Of a DNA stretch of 64,000 nt, positions 1-8,675 are shown piece after piece. The first letter of the stretch is position 1. The number at the start of each line of letters is the position of its first letter. The notes beneath the pieces are model-generated. The model did not search any database and was not told the DNA's origin. It was given only the letters and a program-made list of their open reading frames with translations. This stretch comes from PSRI01 sp041484195 (GTDB lineage: Bacteria > Bacteroidota > Bacteroidia > Chitinophagales > Chitinophagaceae), in assembly GCA_041484195.1 (NCBI GenBank), contig JBGPHC010000002.1, forward strand, positions 186,001-250,000, in the 5' to 3' direction. Both the position numbers and the translations under genes were made by a program.

Positions 1-1
1 C

Positions 2-319
2 AGTGGTTCTGACCATGAGAATGAAGTACAGTTAAGAATTGATTTCCTAAGCGTCAAAAAAGCTGTACTAATCTTGAGAGCCCTAAACCACAAATTGCGC
101 CAGCAAATGATTCGTCTGCTGGATGAAAAATCAAAAATGACAGTGACAGAATTGTATGTGCAGTTGCGACTGGAACAATCGGTTGCATCTCAGCACCTGG
201 CAATTTTGCGCAGGGCTGGCATTGTAACCACTTCCAGAGAAGGCAAATTCATTTATTACTCCGTTAATCATAAGCGATTGGCGGAAATAAATGATTTTGT
301 CGAGGAATTACTCGGTTAG
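2..319 (+). CDS. ArsR-family transcriptional regulator (5' end outside window)
   Basis: A winged-helix DNA-binding repressor, cut by the window start. The reading frame is open from base 2, and the residues before the TTG at 74 (for example VQLRIDFLSVKKAVLILRAL) read as real protein, so the start lies upstream of this window and the TTG is not the start. The visible 105 residues hold the ArsR fold: a helix with LNHKLRQQMIRLL, a recognition helix region LEQSVASQHLAILRRAG, and a beta wing GKFIYYSV. No cysteine occurs in the visible part, so a BigR/SqrR-type dithiol sensor is not evident here. It sits 74 bp before a persulfide dioxygenase-rhodanese gene on the same strand with a terminator between them, so a link to sulfide control is a guess from position only. 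Confidence 0.85.
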   Translation, partial: SGSDHENEVQLRIDFLSVKKAVLILRALNHKLRQQMIRLLDEKSKMTVTELYVQLRLEQSVASQHLAILRRAGIVTTSREGKFIYYSVNHKRLAEINDFVEELLG

Positions 320-336
320 CAGAATCAAATTGGACC

Positions 337-370
337 AAACGGCTGCCCTTGTGACGGCCGTTTTTTTATT
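337..370 (+). terminator. Rho-independent terminator after the ArsR gene
   Basis: A seven-base stem, AAACGGC at 337-343 pairing with GCCGTTT at 357-363, is followed by a T-rich run. It separates the regulator from the rhodanese gene that starts at 394. Confidence 0.7.
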
Positions 371-393
371 ATTATTTTTGCAAAAATGAATTC

Positions 394-1806
394 ATGTTCA
401 TAAAGCAGTTATATACGGGCTGCCTGAGTGAGGCGGCTTATTTTATTGAGAGTGAAGGTGAGGCTGCGGTGATAGACCCGGTTAGGGACACGGATATTTA
501 CCTGGAATTGGCCAGGGAAAGAAATGCCGTCGTCAAATATATTTTCGAGACACATTTTCATGCGGATTTTGTAAGTGGACATATCGATCTCGCCAGGAAA
601 ACAGGTGCTCAAATTATTTATGGGCCTGGCACTGAATCCGGTCTCCCGGTTTATGTGGCCCATGATTCAGAAACATTCAGTATTGGAAAACTCAGTATAG
701 AAGTCCTGCATACACCGGGGCATACCCTGGAATCCTCCTGCTATTTGCTCAAAGACGAAAGTGGAAATCCTCATTGTGTTTTTACAGGCGACACTTTATT
801 TGTAGGTGATGTAGGCCGTCCCGACCTGGCTCAACAGATTAATTTAAGCAAGGAGCAGCTCGCCGGCATGTTGTACGATTCGCTCCAGAAAAAAATTGTC
901 CTGCTTCCGGATGATGTGCTCGTTTATCCGGCCCATGGAAAGGGTAGCGCCTGTGGCAAGAACCTGGGTACTGAGACGCATAGCACTATTCGTGATGAAA
1001 AAGAAACCAACTATGCGTTGAAATCGCAAAGCAGGGACTTATTCATCAAAGCGGTTACGGAAGGCCTTACCGAACCGCCCGGATATTTTTCCATCAATGC
1101 GAGAATCAATAAAGAAGGATGCGAAAGCCTGGATAAGGTCTTGAAGCAGGGCATGACTCCTTTCACCGTGGAAACGGTAAGGAAAATGATAAAGAAGGAG
1201 GAGGATTTTATTCTTCTCGATACCAGAAATGCCAATGAATTTACATTCGGTTTTTTGCCGGGTTCAATATTCATTGGGCTGGAAGGCCGGTTTGCGGAAT
1301 GGGCCGGCAGCCTCCTGCCATTCGACAAAGACATCCTGCTGGTAACAGAACCGGGAAAAGAAGAAGAGAGTATTGTACGATTGGCGCGGGTGGGATTTGA
1401 AAAGATCATCGGTTACCTGGATGGTGGATTCAAGACCTGGAAAGAGGATGGCGAAAGATTTGACATGATCATTGACATTGAACCAGCGGAACTCGCTATG
1501 GACATCCCCTACGATGAAAACATAGTACTGCTCGATGTTCGGAAGCCCGTGGAATTTGCCGAAGGACATATAAGAGACGCGGTGAACCTTCCGCTTAGTG
1601 ACATGAAAGACCCTGGCTCCCTGGCAATGATCGATGAGCGCCATACTATTTATGTGCACTGCACGGGTGGATATAGGAGCGTGATTGCGGCTTCTCTGCT
1701 TAAGAGACAGGGTTTCCCCAATATCAGAAATGTTTTGGGCGGATGGAACAGGATCAGGGAAGAACAATCCATATCCGTCGCCAAAGAAACCAGCGTATTA
1801 AATTGA
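394..1806 (+). CDS. CstB-like persulfide dioxygenase / rhodanese / rhodanese fusion
   Basis: A 470-residue three-domain sulfur enzyme. Residues 1-230 form a metallo-beta-lactamase fold of the ETHE1 type: HFHAD (H54, H56, D58), H63, H110, D133 and H181 are the expected metal ligands, and C187 lies in the HGKGSACGK segment. Residues about 260-355 are a rhodanese domain with no cysteine at the active-site loop. Residues about 360-455 are a second rhodanese domain with the loop HCTGGYRS and catalytic C423. This order, with a dead middle rhodanese and a live last one, matches Staphylococcus CstB, which oxidises low-molecular-weight persulfides to thiosulfate. There is no signal peptide, so it is cytoplasmic. 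The function is inferred from family and architecture. No sulfide:quinone reductase gene is visible nearby. Confidence 0.85.
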   Translation: MFIKQLYTGCLSEAAYFIESEGEAAVIDPVRDTDIYLELARERNAVVKYIFETHFHADFVSGHIDLARKTGAQIIYGPGTESGLPVYVAHDSETFSIGKLSIEVLHTPGHTLESSCYLLKDESGNPHCVFTGDTLFVGDVGRPDLAQQINLSKEQLAGMLYDSLQKKIVLLPDDVLVYPAHGKGSACGKNLGTETHSTIRDEKETNYALKSQSRDLFIKAVTEGLTEPPGYFSINARINKEGCESLDKVLKQGMTPFTVETVRKMIKKEEDFILLDTRNANEFTFGFLPGSIFIGLEGRFAEWAGSLLPFDKDILLVTEPGKEEESIVRLARVGFEKIIGYLDGGFKTWKEDGERFDMIIDIEPAELAMDIPYDENIVLLDVRKPVEFAEGHIRDAVNLPLSDMKDPGSLAMIDERHTIYVHCTGGYRSVIAASLLKRQGFPNIRNVLGGWNRIREEQSISVAKETSVLN

Positions 1807-1906
1807 AGAATGGCCGAAAGCGGATTCCAGGCTGGAAATGAAAGATATTGGCATATTTGACCGAAGGAAAATCCCTGGCGATAGCCGTATTTATTGAGTG
1901 CATTCA

Positions 1907-2791
1907 TCACTGATCAATCCTAAGGTTTGCATATTCTTCTTTGTATTCCCATTTCCATCTGCGGTGACTCCACAAATAATTATCGGGCCTCCTGCGAATA
2001 TTTTCCTCCAGGTAACTCACAAATCTTCTCGTAAGTTCTCCTTCGGGAAGGGAATTTGGATCCTTGGTGATGAGCGTGAATTCCAGCTTGTAATGGCCTC
2101 GCTTCAGTTTATAGAAAGTTCCGAAAGCCACCGCCGTATCATTCAGCCTGGCGCCTTTTTCCGGTCCGGTTACAAAAGGAGCCAGCTTGCCAAAAAATGG
2201 AAGCCAGTAAGCGGATGAAGGACAGCCCGGATTTTGGTCTGCCACCAACCCCAACGCATACCTGCCACTCACATAATTCCTGAAATTCTTTTTGAACTCC
2301 GTCGCGGGCACCAGAATGGTACCGTATCGGCCGCGCAAATTGTAGAATATTCGGTTCAGCGCCTTATTTTTTATAGGCATATACACACCCACAAATGGGA
2401 ATTTGGAGTGGCGGGCAATACCCCAGTTGATGATTTCCCAGTTGAAGTGATGACCCGCGTGCATTTGGAGGTTCCTGTTGCCTGCATATAGTTCATCCAG
2501 TATGGAAAGGTCGGCGGAGAACCTTTTTTCCAATTCTTTCTCACTGACGGAAATAATCTTGATGGATTCGACAAATGTATCTACAAAATTGTGGTAGAAT
2601 TTTTTAGCAATCTTTTTTCTTCCCTCTTCCGATTTTTCGGGAAAAGCGATCCGGAGATTCTCCATGACAACATTTTTCCGGTAACCAAGTATATAATAAA
2701 CGAGACCATAAACAGCATCTCCTAAAAAATACATTACCCGCCATGGTAGAAGTGAAACCAGGTATAAGAACCCATAAATCAAATAATACAT
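1907..2791 (-). CDS. Lysophospholipid/lipid A acyltransferase (LpxL/HtrB family)
   Basis: A membrane-anchored acyltransferase of the LpxL/HtrB family, which adds acyl chains to lipid A precursors or related lipids at the inner membrane. The catalytic H-x4-E motif is seen as HHFNWE. The N-terminus has a hydrophobic stretch (YYLIYGFLYLVSLLPW) followed by the family segment YRKNVVMENLRIAFPEKS. The C-terminus has RRPDNYLWSHRRWKW, typical for these proteins. An ATG 24 bases upstream at 2815 is also in frame, but starting at 2791 places the hydrophobic helix at the very N-terminus as in relatives, giving about 294 residues. The gene is convergent with the CstB-like gene and shares no operon partner. 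Confidence 0.85.
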   Translation of the reverse strand: MYYLIYGFLYLVSLLPWRVMYFLGDAVYGLVYYILGYRKNVVMENLRIAFPEKSEEGRKKIAKKFYHNFVDTFVESIKIISVSEKELEKRFSADLSILDELYAGNRNLQMHAGHHFNWEIINWGIARHSKFPFVGVYMPIKNKALNRIFYNLRGRYGTILVPATEFKKNFRNYVSGRYALGLVADQNPGCPSSAYWLPFFGKLAPFVTGPEKGARLNDTAVAFGTFYKLKRGHYKLEFTLITKDPNSLPEGELTRRFVSYLEENIRRRPDNYLWSHRRWKWEYKEEYANLRIDQ

Positions 2792-2903
2792 GGCGGCAAA
2801 GGTAAGGCAAGTCATTAGTCAATAGTCATTGGTCTTTAGTCACTGAGATAAGATATCCGCCTTCTAAGGAAACGGTGATATGAATTTTCAATCAATCCCC
2901 GAT

Positions 2904-4502
2904 TCAGAGTACGATATTCTGCACCAGCTTACTCTTTCCGGGATAGTCGGTATTAAAATGCAGGCCCCTGCTTTCATGCCTGAACTGTGCCGACTTGACG
3001 ATGAGGTATCCGACCGTGATCATATTTCTCAGTTCACAAAGTTGGGGCGAAACTTCCGTGGTCTCATACAGGTTTTCCGTTTCTTCATGGAGGAGGTCCA
3101 ATCTGCGCATGGCCCTCTCCAGGCGCACGTTAGTCCGCACGATTCCCACATAATCACTCATCACCTGTTGCAATTCTTTCAAACTCTGGGTTATTAGGAT
3201 CATTTCCCGCGGAGCATTGGTTCCCTCCGCCTTCCAGTCCGGTATGCCCTCCCTGTATGACAAATTCCCAATTGCTTTCACAGACTCTTCATACGCGCGA
3301 TGCGCAAATACCATGGCTTCCAGGAGGGAATTACTTGCCAGACGATTAGCTCCATGCAATCCGGTACTGGCACATTCACCGGCGGCAAACAAATTCCGGA
3401 TGGAAGTTCTAGCCCACTCATCGGTCTTGATGCCGCCGCAACTATAATGCGCTGCTGGCGCAACGGGAATCATGTCCTTCCTGAAATCAATTCCAATTGA
3501 CAAACACTTTTCATGAATATTTGGAAAATGGTGGATGAATTTGTCGGGGTCCATGTGCCGGCAATCCAGCCAAACATGTTCCGTACCACCCTTTTTCATT
3601 TCGTTGTCCATTGCCCTCGCTACAATATCACGCGGAGCCAGGTCCCTTCTTGCATCATAGTGTTCCATGAAGGCCTCGCCGGCAATATTGCGCAGGATTG
3701 CACCATCTCCACGAACCGCTTCCGTTATCAGGAATGCCTGGCCCTTAATACCGGGTTGGTACAAAGCAGTTGGGTGAAACTGGATGAATTCCATGTTTTC
3801 AATTCTGCCCTTAGCCCGGTAATGCATCGCCACTCCGTCTCCCGTGGCGATAATGGGATTAGTGGTGCTCCTATATACCTGACCATTCCCACCGGTGGCC
3901 AGCAACACGATCTTTGCCAGGATTGTTTCAATCTTCTTCGTGCGCAGGTTCAATGCATATACACCATAGCATTCGATGTCGGGAGTGGCCTTGGTAACCA
4001 GGTATCCGAGATGGTGTTGGGTGATCAGGTCGAGGACAAAACAATGCGTGATCAATTCAATATTGGGTCTCTTCTTCAGGGTTTCAAGCAATGCCCTTTC
4101 GATTTCCTTTCCAGTTACATCTTTATGGTGCAAAATGCGATACTCACTATGTCCGCCTTCTCTACCCAGCGCAAAATCTCCATCCGGATCCTTATCGAAT
4201 CGGGCTCCCCATTTTATGATCTCATTAATCCGCTCCACTCCCTCCTTAACTACAATTTCCACTACCTCCCTGTTGCAAAGCCCGTCTCCCGCAATAAGTG
4301 TATCCTCAATATGTTTTTCAAAACTATCATGATCCTGGTCAATGACGCCCGCTACTCCGCCCTGGGCATACTTGGTATTGGTTTCGTCGGAAATCGTTTT
4401 AGTGAAAATGGATATTTTTTTGTCGGGGGAGTCCTGGGCTACTTTCAGCGCGTATGTCAATCCCGCGATGCCTGAGCCGACTACCAGGAAATCAGTTTGC
4501 AT
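2904..4502 (-). CDS. nadB: L-aspartate oxidase
   Basis: FAD enzyme that oxidises L-aspartate to iminoaspartate, the first step of de novo NAD synthesis. It has 532 residues, the normal length. The N-terminal dinucleotide site is VVGSGIAGLTYALKVA. Further signatures are QGGVAGV, the flavin/substrate region GRIENMEFIQFHPTALY, ITEAVRGDGAILRN, the catalytic-arginine region RRDLAPRDIVARAMD, and HYSCGGIKTDEWART, all as in NadB and the succinate dehydrogenase flavoprotein family. NadB rather than SdhA is favoured by the sequence DCRHMD and by the absence of neighbouring sdh genes. nadA and nadC are not in the window. Confidence 0.93.
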   Translation of the reverse strand: MQTDFLVVGSGIAGLTYALKVAQDSPDKKISIFTKTISDETNTKYAQGGVAGVIDQDHDSFEKHIEDTLIAGDGLCNREVVEIVVKEGVERINEIIKWGARFDKDPDGDFALGREGGHSEYRILHHKDVTGKEIERALLETLKKRPNIELITHCFVLDLITQHHLGYLVTKATPDIECYGVYALNLRTKKIETILAKIVLLATGGNGQVYRSTTNPIIATGDGVAMHYRAKGRIENMEFIQFHPTALYQPGIKGQAFLITEAVRGDGAILRNIAGEAFMEHYDARRDLAPRDIVARAMDNEMKKGGTEHVWLDCRHMDPDKFIHHFPNIHEKCLSIGIDFRKDMIPVAPAAHYSCGGIKTDEWARTSIRNLFAAGECASTGLHGANRLASNSLLEAMVFAHRAYEESVKAIGNLSYREGIPDWKAEGTNAPREMILITQSLKELQQVMSDYVGIVRTNVRLERAMRRLDLLHEETENLYETTEVSPQLCELRNMITVGYLIVKSAQFRHESRGLHFNTDYPGKSKLVQNIVL

Positions 4503-4939
4503 ATTTCATCCACATTTCCTGCAAGTTAATACCAGACTTTCATTAAATAATTTCCAGACCTCGGGAATTCTTTCTTTTGCCGCCGAATTCGGTTTCAGTC
4601 AGCTCAAACCAATTCCTGAGCGGCAGTACGCTCATGAGTAGATCGGATTTGAATCTCTAGTTTTGAAGCCATGAAGCGATATTTCTTATGGCCTGAGAAA
4701 TGATTCGGCTCCGATCTTGTTTTTTGTTTAGTTTTTTTTGCTCTCCGGCAATCGCATATCAGACGGCTGGAAGAAATGCTTTGAGGAAGTAGATTGAAAT
4801 GTCAGGTATCCGAAACCGTTTCAATCATCTGCAGAAGTCAAAGCGATAATTTGGCAGGACGAAAATTGTATGGAATATTGAGAATGATCTTGATTGTTGG
4901 CCTCAACTTGAATTTTCGACGAGAATGGATCCAACTGCC
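4503..4939. other. Intergenic region without recognised genes
   Basis: This 437-bp gap lies between nadB and ispG, both on the minus strand, so it should contain the nadB promoter and the ispG 3' end. I see no convincing coding frame, tRNA-like fold or strong terminator in it. Confidence 0.6.
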
Positions 4940-7060
4940 TCAGGAATTCATTCCCGGCTCTATCCACACACCGCTCTCCTTAAGAATATTGATCAGCTCT
5001 TCCACAGCCACTTCACTGTCCACACCGCGTTTGACCACTTCCTTTCCTTTGTATAAAGTGATCTTCCCTGGTCCGCTTCCCACATAACCGAAATCGGCAT
5101 CGGCCATTTCACCAGGGCCGTTGACTATACAACCCATGATGGCTATTTTAACGCCTTTCAGGTGATGGGTAATGGAACGGATCCTGCCGGTGGTTTCCTG
5201 GAGGTCGAACAATGTTCTGCCGCAAGAGGGGCAGGAAATATATTCAGTTTTTGAGATACGGGTCCTCGTGGCCTGTAAAATAGAAAAAGCTGTATAGTTG
5301 AGAAACTGAAAATTATCCTTCACTTCCAGGTAACTGCGACCGGTCATGCGGGTCTGATGCATATCTTCTGCATGATTCCAGAGCCAGACCCCATCTCCCA
5401 TACCATCCAGGAGGAGTGCACCCGTGTCGGTGGCAAAATGGATGAGCTGTTCGTCAACGGATTCACCCGTGCTTTCTACACAAAGAATCACGGGGTTCCT
5501 GCAATCACGCCGCATCAGTTCCAACAGGAATCGCCGCATCGAAGGCATGGAATGCGGGTGTGTGGACTCCACACAGATGACCAGGGTTGGATCTTCCAAA
5601 CCCGAGCGCAAAACGGCCTCCCACAATGCTGGTTCCGAATTGGTGTCAAGTATCATTCCGTTGAGCCTCGGAGATTTTTGAGCGGCAAGTACATATTCAT
5701 GTGGCTGAAACAAAGGGAAATATTTATCCTTGTCCTCAGCGGTCAGCCATGTATCATAATCGCAGAAAACTTTCAAACTTCCAGGCAAGGCAAAAGGAAT
5801 CAATTTATCTCCTGAAAAAATATAGTCGGCGGCCGCGTCACTAATATTCCATTTGTCCCTCGACTCATCATAACTGTATCCTATCGATTTCAGATCTGCC
5901 GGCGCCAGGATTTCTGAGTCAATAAAGTCAGCTACCACCACGGGTGGCTGCCCTCCTCCTATATTGCCTATCGCATGAGTCGCCCTCCTGGAATAGGCGA
6001 AAGGTGAATAAGGAAGTTGAACTTCGCCGTTCACCGAATTAGAATTCAAATCGGGTATGGGTTTAAGTAAGCTTTCTGCTTCATCCCATTCCCAGCCAGC
6101 CCCAGGTGAATCTGCACCACCGGCAAGAGATCCCCGACTCCCACTAAGCGCCTTGCAGCCGCTCAATATGGAATCACGGGAAATATACCTCTGTACAATA
6201 TCCTTACAGACAGGAATTTCAAATTCAGGATCTTCGGTTAGGGAAACCCGTATGGTATCCCCGATCCCATCCTCCATTAGACTCCCTATACCCACCGCCG
6301 ATTTTATGCGTCCGTCCTCTCCGTCTCCAGCCTCAGTAACTCCCAAATGAAGCGGGTAAGATTCCCCGAATTCGGCCATCATCACTTGCACAAGCAGCCG
6401 GTAAGCCTGCACCATCACCAATGGGTTGCTCGACTTCATACTCAACACTATTTCGTGATAGGCTTCTGCTCTGGCAATACGAAGGAATTCCATGGCGCTT
6501 TCCACCATGCCCATGGGTGTGTCGCCATAGCGGCTCATGATACGATCACTCAGGGAACCATGGTTGGTACCGATTCGCATGGCTGTCCCATATTCTTTGC
6601 AGATCCTGACCAGTGGAGTAAATCTCTGTTTGATCCTTTCTATCTCCGCATCGTATTCCGTATCTGTATATTCAATGAATTCAAATTTCTTCTTGTCAAC
6701 ATAATTACCCGGATTGATACGGACCTTTTCAACGATCCTTGCCGCTATTTCGGCCGCATTCGGGGTAAAATGAATATCGGCTACCAGAGGTGTTGTAAAA
6801 CCTCTTTTGCGCAATTCATTCTTGATATTCAGGAGATTTTCTGCCTCATTCCTGCTGGGTGCAGTTATACGCACGAGTTCAGCCCCGGCCTCGATGCAAC
6901 GAATGCTCTGCTCCACCGTGGCCAGGGTATCCATGGTATTGGTGGTGGTCATGGTTTGAATCCGTATGGGATTATTATTGCCGAGGAGGAGGTCACCTAC
7001 CCTGACTTCTCTGGTTTTCAATCTTTTATACTCCGTCAGTGACTCACAATACAATTGCAT
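4940..7060 (-). CDS. ispG: 4-hydroxy-3-methylbut-2-enyl diphosphate synthase (long form)
   Basis: IspG/GcpE converts MEcPP to HMBPP, the penultimate step of the non-mevalonate isoprenoid pathway. At 706 residues it is the long plant/Bacteroidota form: an N-terminal TIM barrel (about 1-290, with TRxVRVGDLLLGNNNPIRIQ-like start and RIGTNHGSLSDRIM), a large insert (about 300-595), and a C-terminal 4Fe-4S domain. The cluster ligands are C610 and C613 (SCPSCGRT), C644 (MGCIVNGPGE) and E651. The insert contains a low-complexity stretch with many glycines and serines near residues 305-335. The first ATG gives the expected start (MQLYCESLTEYKR). It stands alone between intergenic gaps. Confidence 0.93.
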   Translation of the reverse strand: MQLYCESLTEYKRLKTREVRVGDLLLGNNNPIRIQTMTTTNTMDTLATVEQSIRCIEAGAELVRITAPSRNEAENLLNIKNELRKRGFTTPLVADIHFTPNAAEIAARIVEKVRINPGNYVDKKKFEFIEYTDTEYDAEIERIKQRFTPLVRICKEYGTAMRIGTNHGSLSDRIMSRYGDTPMGMVESAMEFLRIARAEAYHEIVLSMKSSNPLVMVQAYRLLVQVMMAEFGESYPLHLGVTEAGDGEDGRIKSAVGIGSLMEDGIGDTIRVSLTEDPEFEIPVCKDIVQRYISRDSILSGCKALSGSRGSLAGGADSPGAGWEWDEAESLLKPIPDLNSNSVNGEVQLPYSPFAYSRRATHAIGNIGGGQPPVVVADFIDSEILAPADLKSIGYSYDESRDKWNISDAAADYIFSGDKLIPFALPGSLKVFCDYDTWLTAEDKDKYFPLFQPHEYVLAAQKSPRLNGMILDTNSEPALWEAVLRSGLEDPTLVICVESTHPHSMPSMRRFLLELMRRDCRNPVILCVESTGESVDEQLIHFATDTGALLLDGMGDGVWLWNHAEDMHQTRMTGRSYLEVKDNFQFLNYTAFSILQATRTRISKTEYISCPSCGRTLFDLQETTGRIRSITHHLKGVKIAIMGCIVNGPGEMADADFGYVGSGPGKITLYKGKEVVKRGVDSEVAVEELINILKESGVWIEPGMNS

Positions 7061-7196
7061 GATTCAGCTATTAGACATCATTTCAAACACTAATTTACCG
7101 GGCAATGCTGCGGTAAAAGCTTAGAAATACCTTGCAAAAATAATAAACTATAAGCAGGTTGACCCTGCCCCATTGGTAAATTCTCGCCGCAGATAC

Positions 7197-7994
7197 TTAA
7201 TATTCCAGCTCGAATTCGCCGGCGGCCGGTCTATTCAGGAGATCCGTCAAAGAGGTATGGAATGTAATCGTTTTTTTGTCGGCAGAAATTTCGGCATCAT
7301 TGCCAGTAAATTTCTTAGCGGCACGGGGAATCATAATTATCGTCTTATAATTGAAATCTCCCATAATGGCCGACATCTGCTGCATCATTTGTAAGGAAGA
7401 ATCCGCGGAAATCTTTTTTTCGAACAATTCTTTATTGGTGAATTTATTCGTGATCTTCCCTGGCAGGGCCGAAAAAGTATAAGCCTCGCGAAGAGGATTG
7501 AGTGTGTTATTGCCAGACCCCAGGGTCTTTGGGATTTCCTCTTCACCATTCTCTTCATTCCCATTCTTGCCTATTTTTTGCAAAGCGCCAATTTTATTCA
7601 AGGTGGCAACATAACTATCCCTTATCCTGGATAGGTCTGCAAAATTCCCGAAAGGGAAATTCAGGATCAATTTCATTTCATTGTTGGCCTCATCCACCTT
7701 CATGCGCAGGGAACCATTTCTCATCAATCGCTTTTCTTCCCCACTGAGATTACTGGCCGTATCCACGAGTGATTTCAGATAAATTGTGGAATCCTTTTTT
7801 TCGGGAACCTTGGAAGAATCTTTTTGGTTGCCGGACATCTGGGCGGTCATTTTCAAAATATTTCCCATGTCAATGGATACCATATAGGCTCCACTATTGT
7901 CTTTATTGATCTGAATCTTTTCTTCTATATCGAAGCAGGACGTGAAAACCAGGGTGATGGCTACCAGGAACGAGGCAAATATTTTCACCTTCAT
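7197..7994 (-). CDS. Predicted lipoprotein of unknown function
   Basis: A 265-residue protein I do not recognise by name. It opens with a lipoprotein signal: MKVKIFASFLVAITLVFTSC, so the mature protein would start at lipidated C20. The mature part begins DIEEKIQINKDNSGAY, a beta-rich start seen in lipoproteins related to LppM-like families. The middle is charged and soluble, and there is no further membrane segment. It lies 54 bp downstream of the batC-like gene on the same strand and may be cotranscribed with the bat pair, which would place its product in the same envelope compartment. The function is unknown. Confidence 0.7.
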   Translation of the reverse strand: MKVKIFASFLVAITLVFTSCFDIEEKIQINKDNSGAYMVSIDMGNILKMTAQMSGNQKDSSKVPEKKDSTIYLKSLVDTASNLSGEEKRLMRNGSLRMKVDEANNEMKLILNFPFGNFADLSRIRDSYVATLNKIGALQKIGKNGNEENGEEEIPKTLGSGNNTLNPLREAYTFSALPGKITNKFTNKELFEKKISADSSLQMMQQMSAIMGDFNYKTIIMIPRAAKKFTGNDAEISADKKTITFHTSLTDLLNRPAAGEFELEY

Positions 7995-8048
7995 AGTTTC
8001 ATTTTTGAATTCAGGATTGTGTCCGCAAGATGCGAATTTTAGCAGATT

Positions 8049-8675
8049 CTACCAATCTTTATCAGGTTGACCGGGGCTGGGTGTCTTGTGCATCATTTTA
8101 TCCTGCAATCTCTTTTCCTGTTCCTCCAATGCTTTTAATAATTGTTGAACCTGCTGCTTGTTGAGTTTGTTTTGCTGGGGTTTAGGCTGAGATTCCTTTT
8201 TTTGGCTCTGCTGTTTCTGTTGCTGATCGTTCTGTTGTTGCTGACGTTTCAACTCATTCAGGGCCCTTTGCAGGTTTTCTCGGGCTAGAGTGTCAGCGGA
8301 ATTTAGCCGAAGTGATTGTTTGTAAGCGTCAATGCTTTCCTGAAGCTTTTTTTGCTCAGTGAATGATACACCCCTGTTGTAATTCAATTTTGATTGAAAG
8401 GACTTCTCATCCGCGTGTTGTGTCGCCGTTTCAAATATAGCGGCCGCTTCCTCATATTTCTTGCTTCTGAACAAGGCATTCCCCAGGTTGAAATAAGCTA
8501 TCTCATTGGCAGGGGAAATCTTCAGCGCTTCCTGGTATTTTTCTATGGCTTTGTCATACTTCTGTTGTTGATAAGCTTCATTCCCCTTAGCAATAATATG
8601 ATTGACGTCCTGCGTATTTGCATTTGCCGCAAGGAGCAACAAGAAGGATAATATGATAAAGGCAAAGAATCTCAT
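8049..8675 (-). CDS. BatC-like TPR protein
   Basis: A 208-residue exported tetratricopeptide protein. Residues 1-20 are a signal peptide (MRFFAFIILSFLLLLAANA). Two to three TPR units follow (about 28-130: GNEAYQQQKYDKAIEKYQEA, then YFNLGNALFRSKKYEEAA, then YNRGVSFTEQKKLQESIDAY). Residues about 145-175 are a Gln/Lys low-complexity linker, and the tail has a conserved helix LNKQQVQQLLKALEEQEKRL. This matches BatC of the Bacteroides aerotolerance (Bat) operon. Its start overlaps the stop of the upstream VWA gene by four bases (ATGA), indicating translational coupling. BatC is thought to act in a periplasmic/inner-membrane complex with the VWA proteins. Confidence 0.82.
   Translation of the reverse strand: MRFFAFIILSFLLLLAANANTQDVNHIIAKGNEAYQQQKYDKAIEKYQEALKISPANEIAYFNLGNALFRSKKYEEAAAIFETATQHADEKSFQSKLNYNRGVSFTEQKKLQESIDAYKQSLRLNSADTLARENLQRALNELKRQQQQNDQQQKQQSQKKESQPKPQQNKLNKQQVQQLLKALEEQEKRLQDKMMHKTPSPGQPDKDW

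Noticed and set aside
74..319. ArsR gene starting at TTG 74
   Set aside because: The frame is open and protein-like back to base 2, so the true start lies before the window.
3513..4475. Long plus-strand frame of 320 codons
   Set aside because: It lies wholly inside nadB on the other strand and has no recognisable protein text.
4794..4939. Possible small gene in the nadB-ispG gap
   Set aside because: The frame runs into ispG antisense and its residues show no protein-like pattern.
6347..7042. Plus-strand frame of 231 codons
   Set aside because: It is the reverse shadow of ispG; His/Cys-rich composition without motifs.
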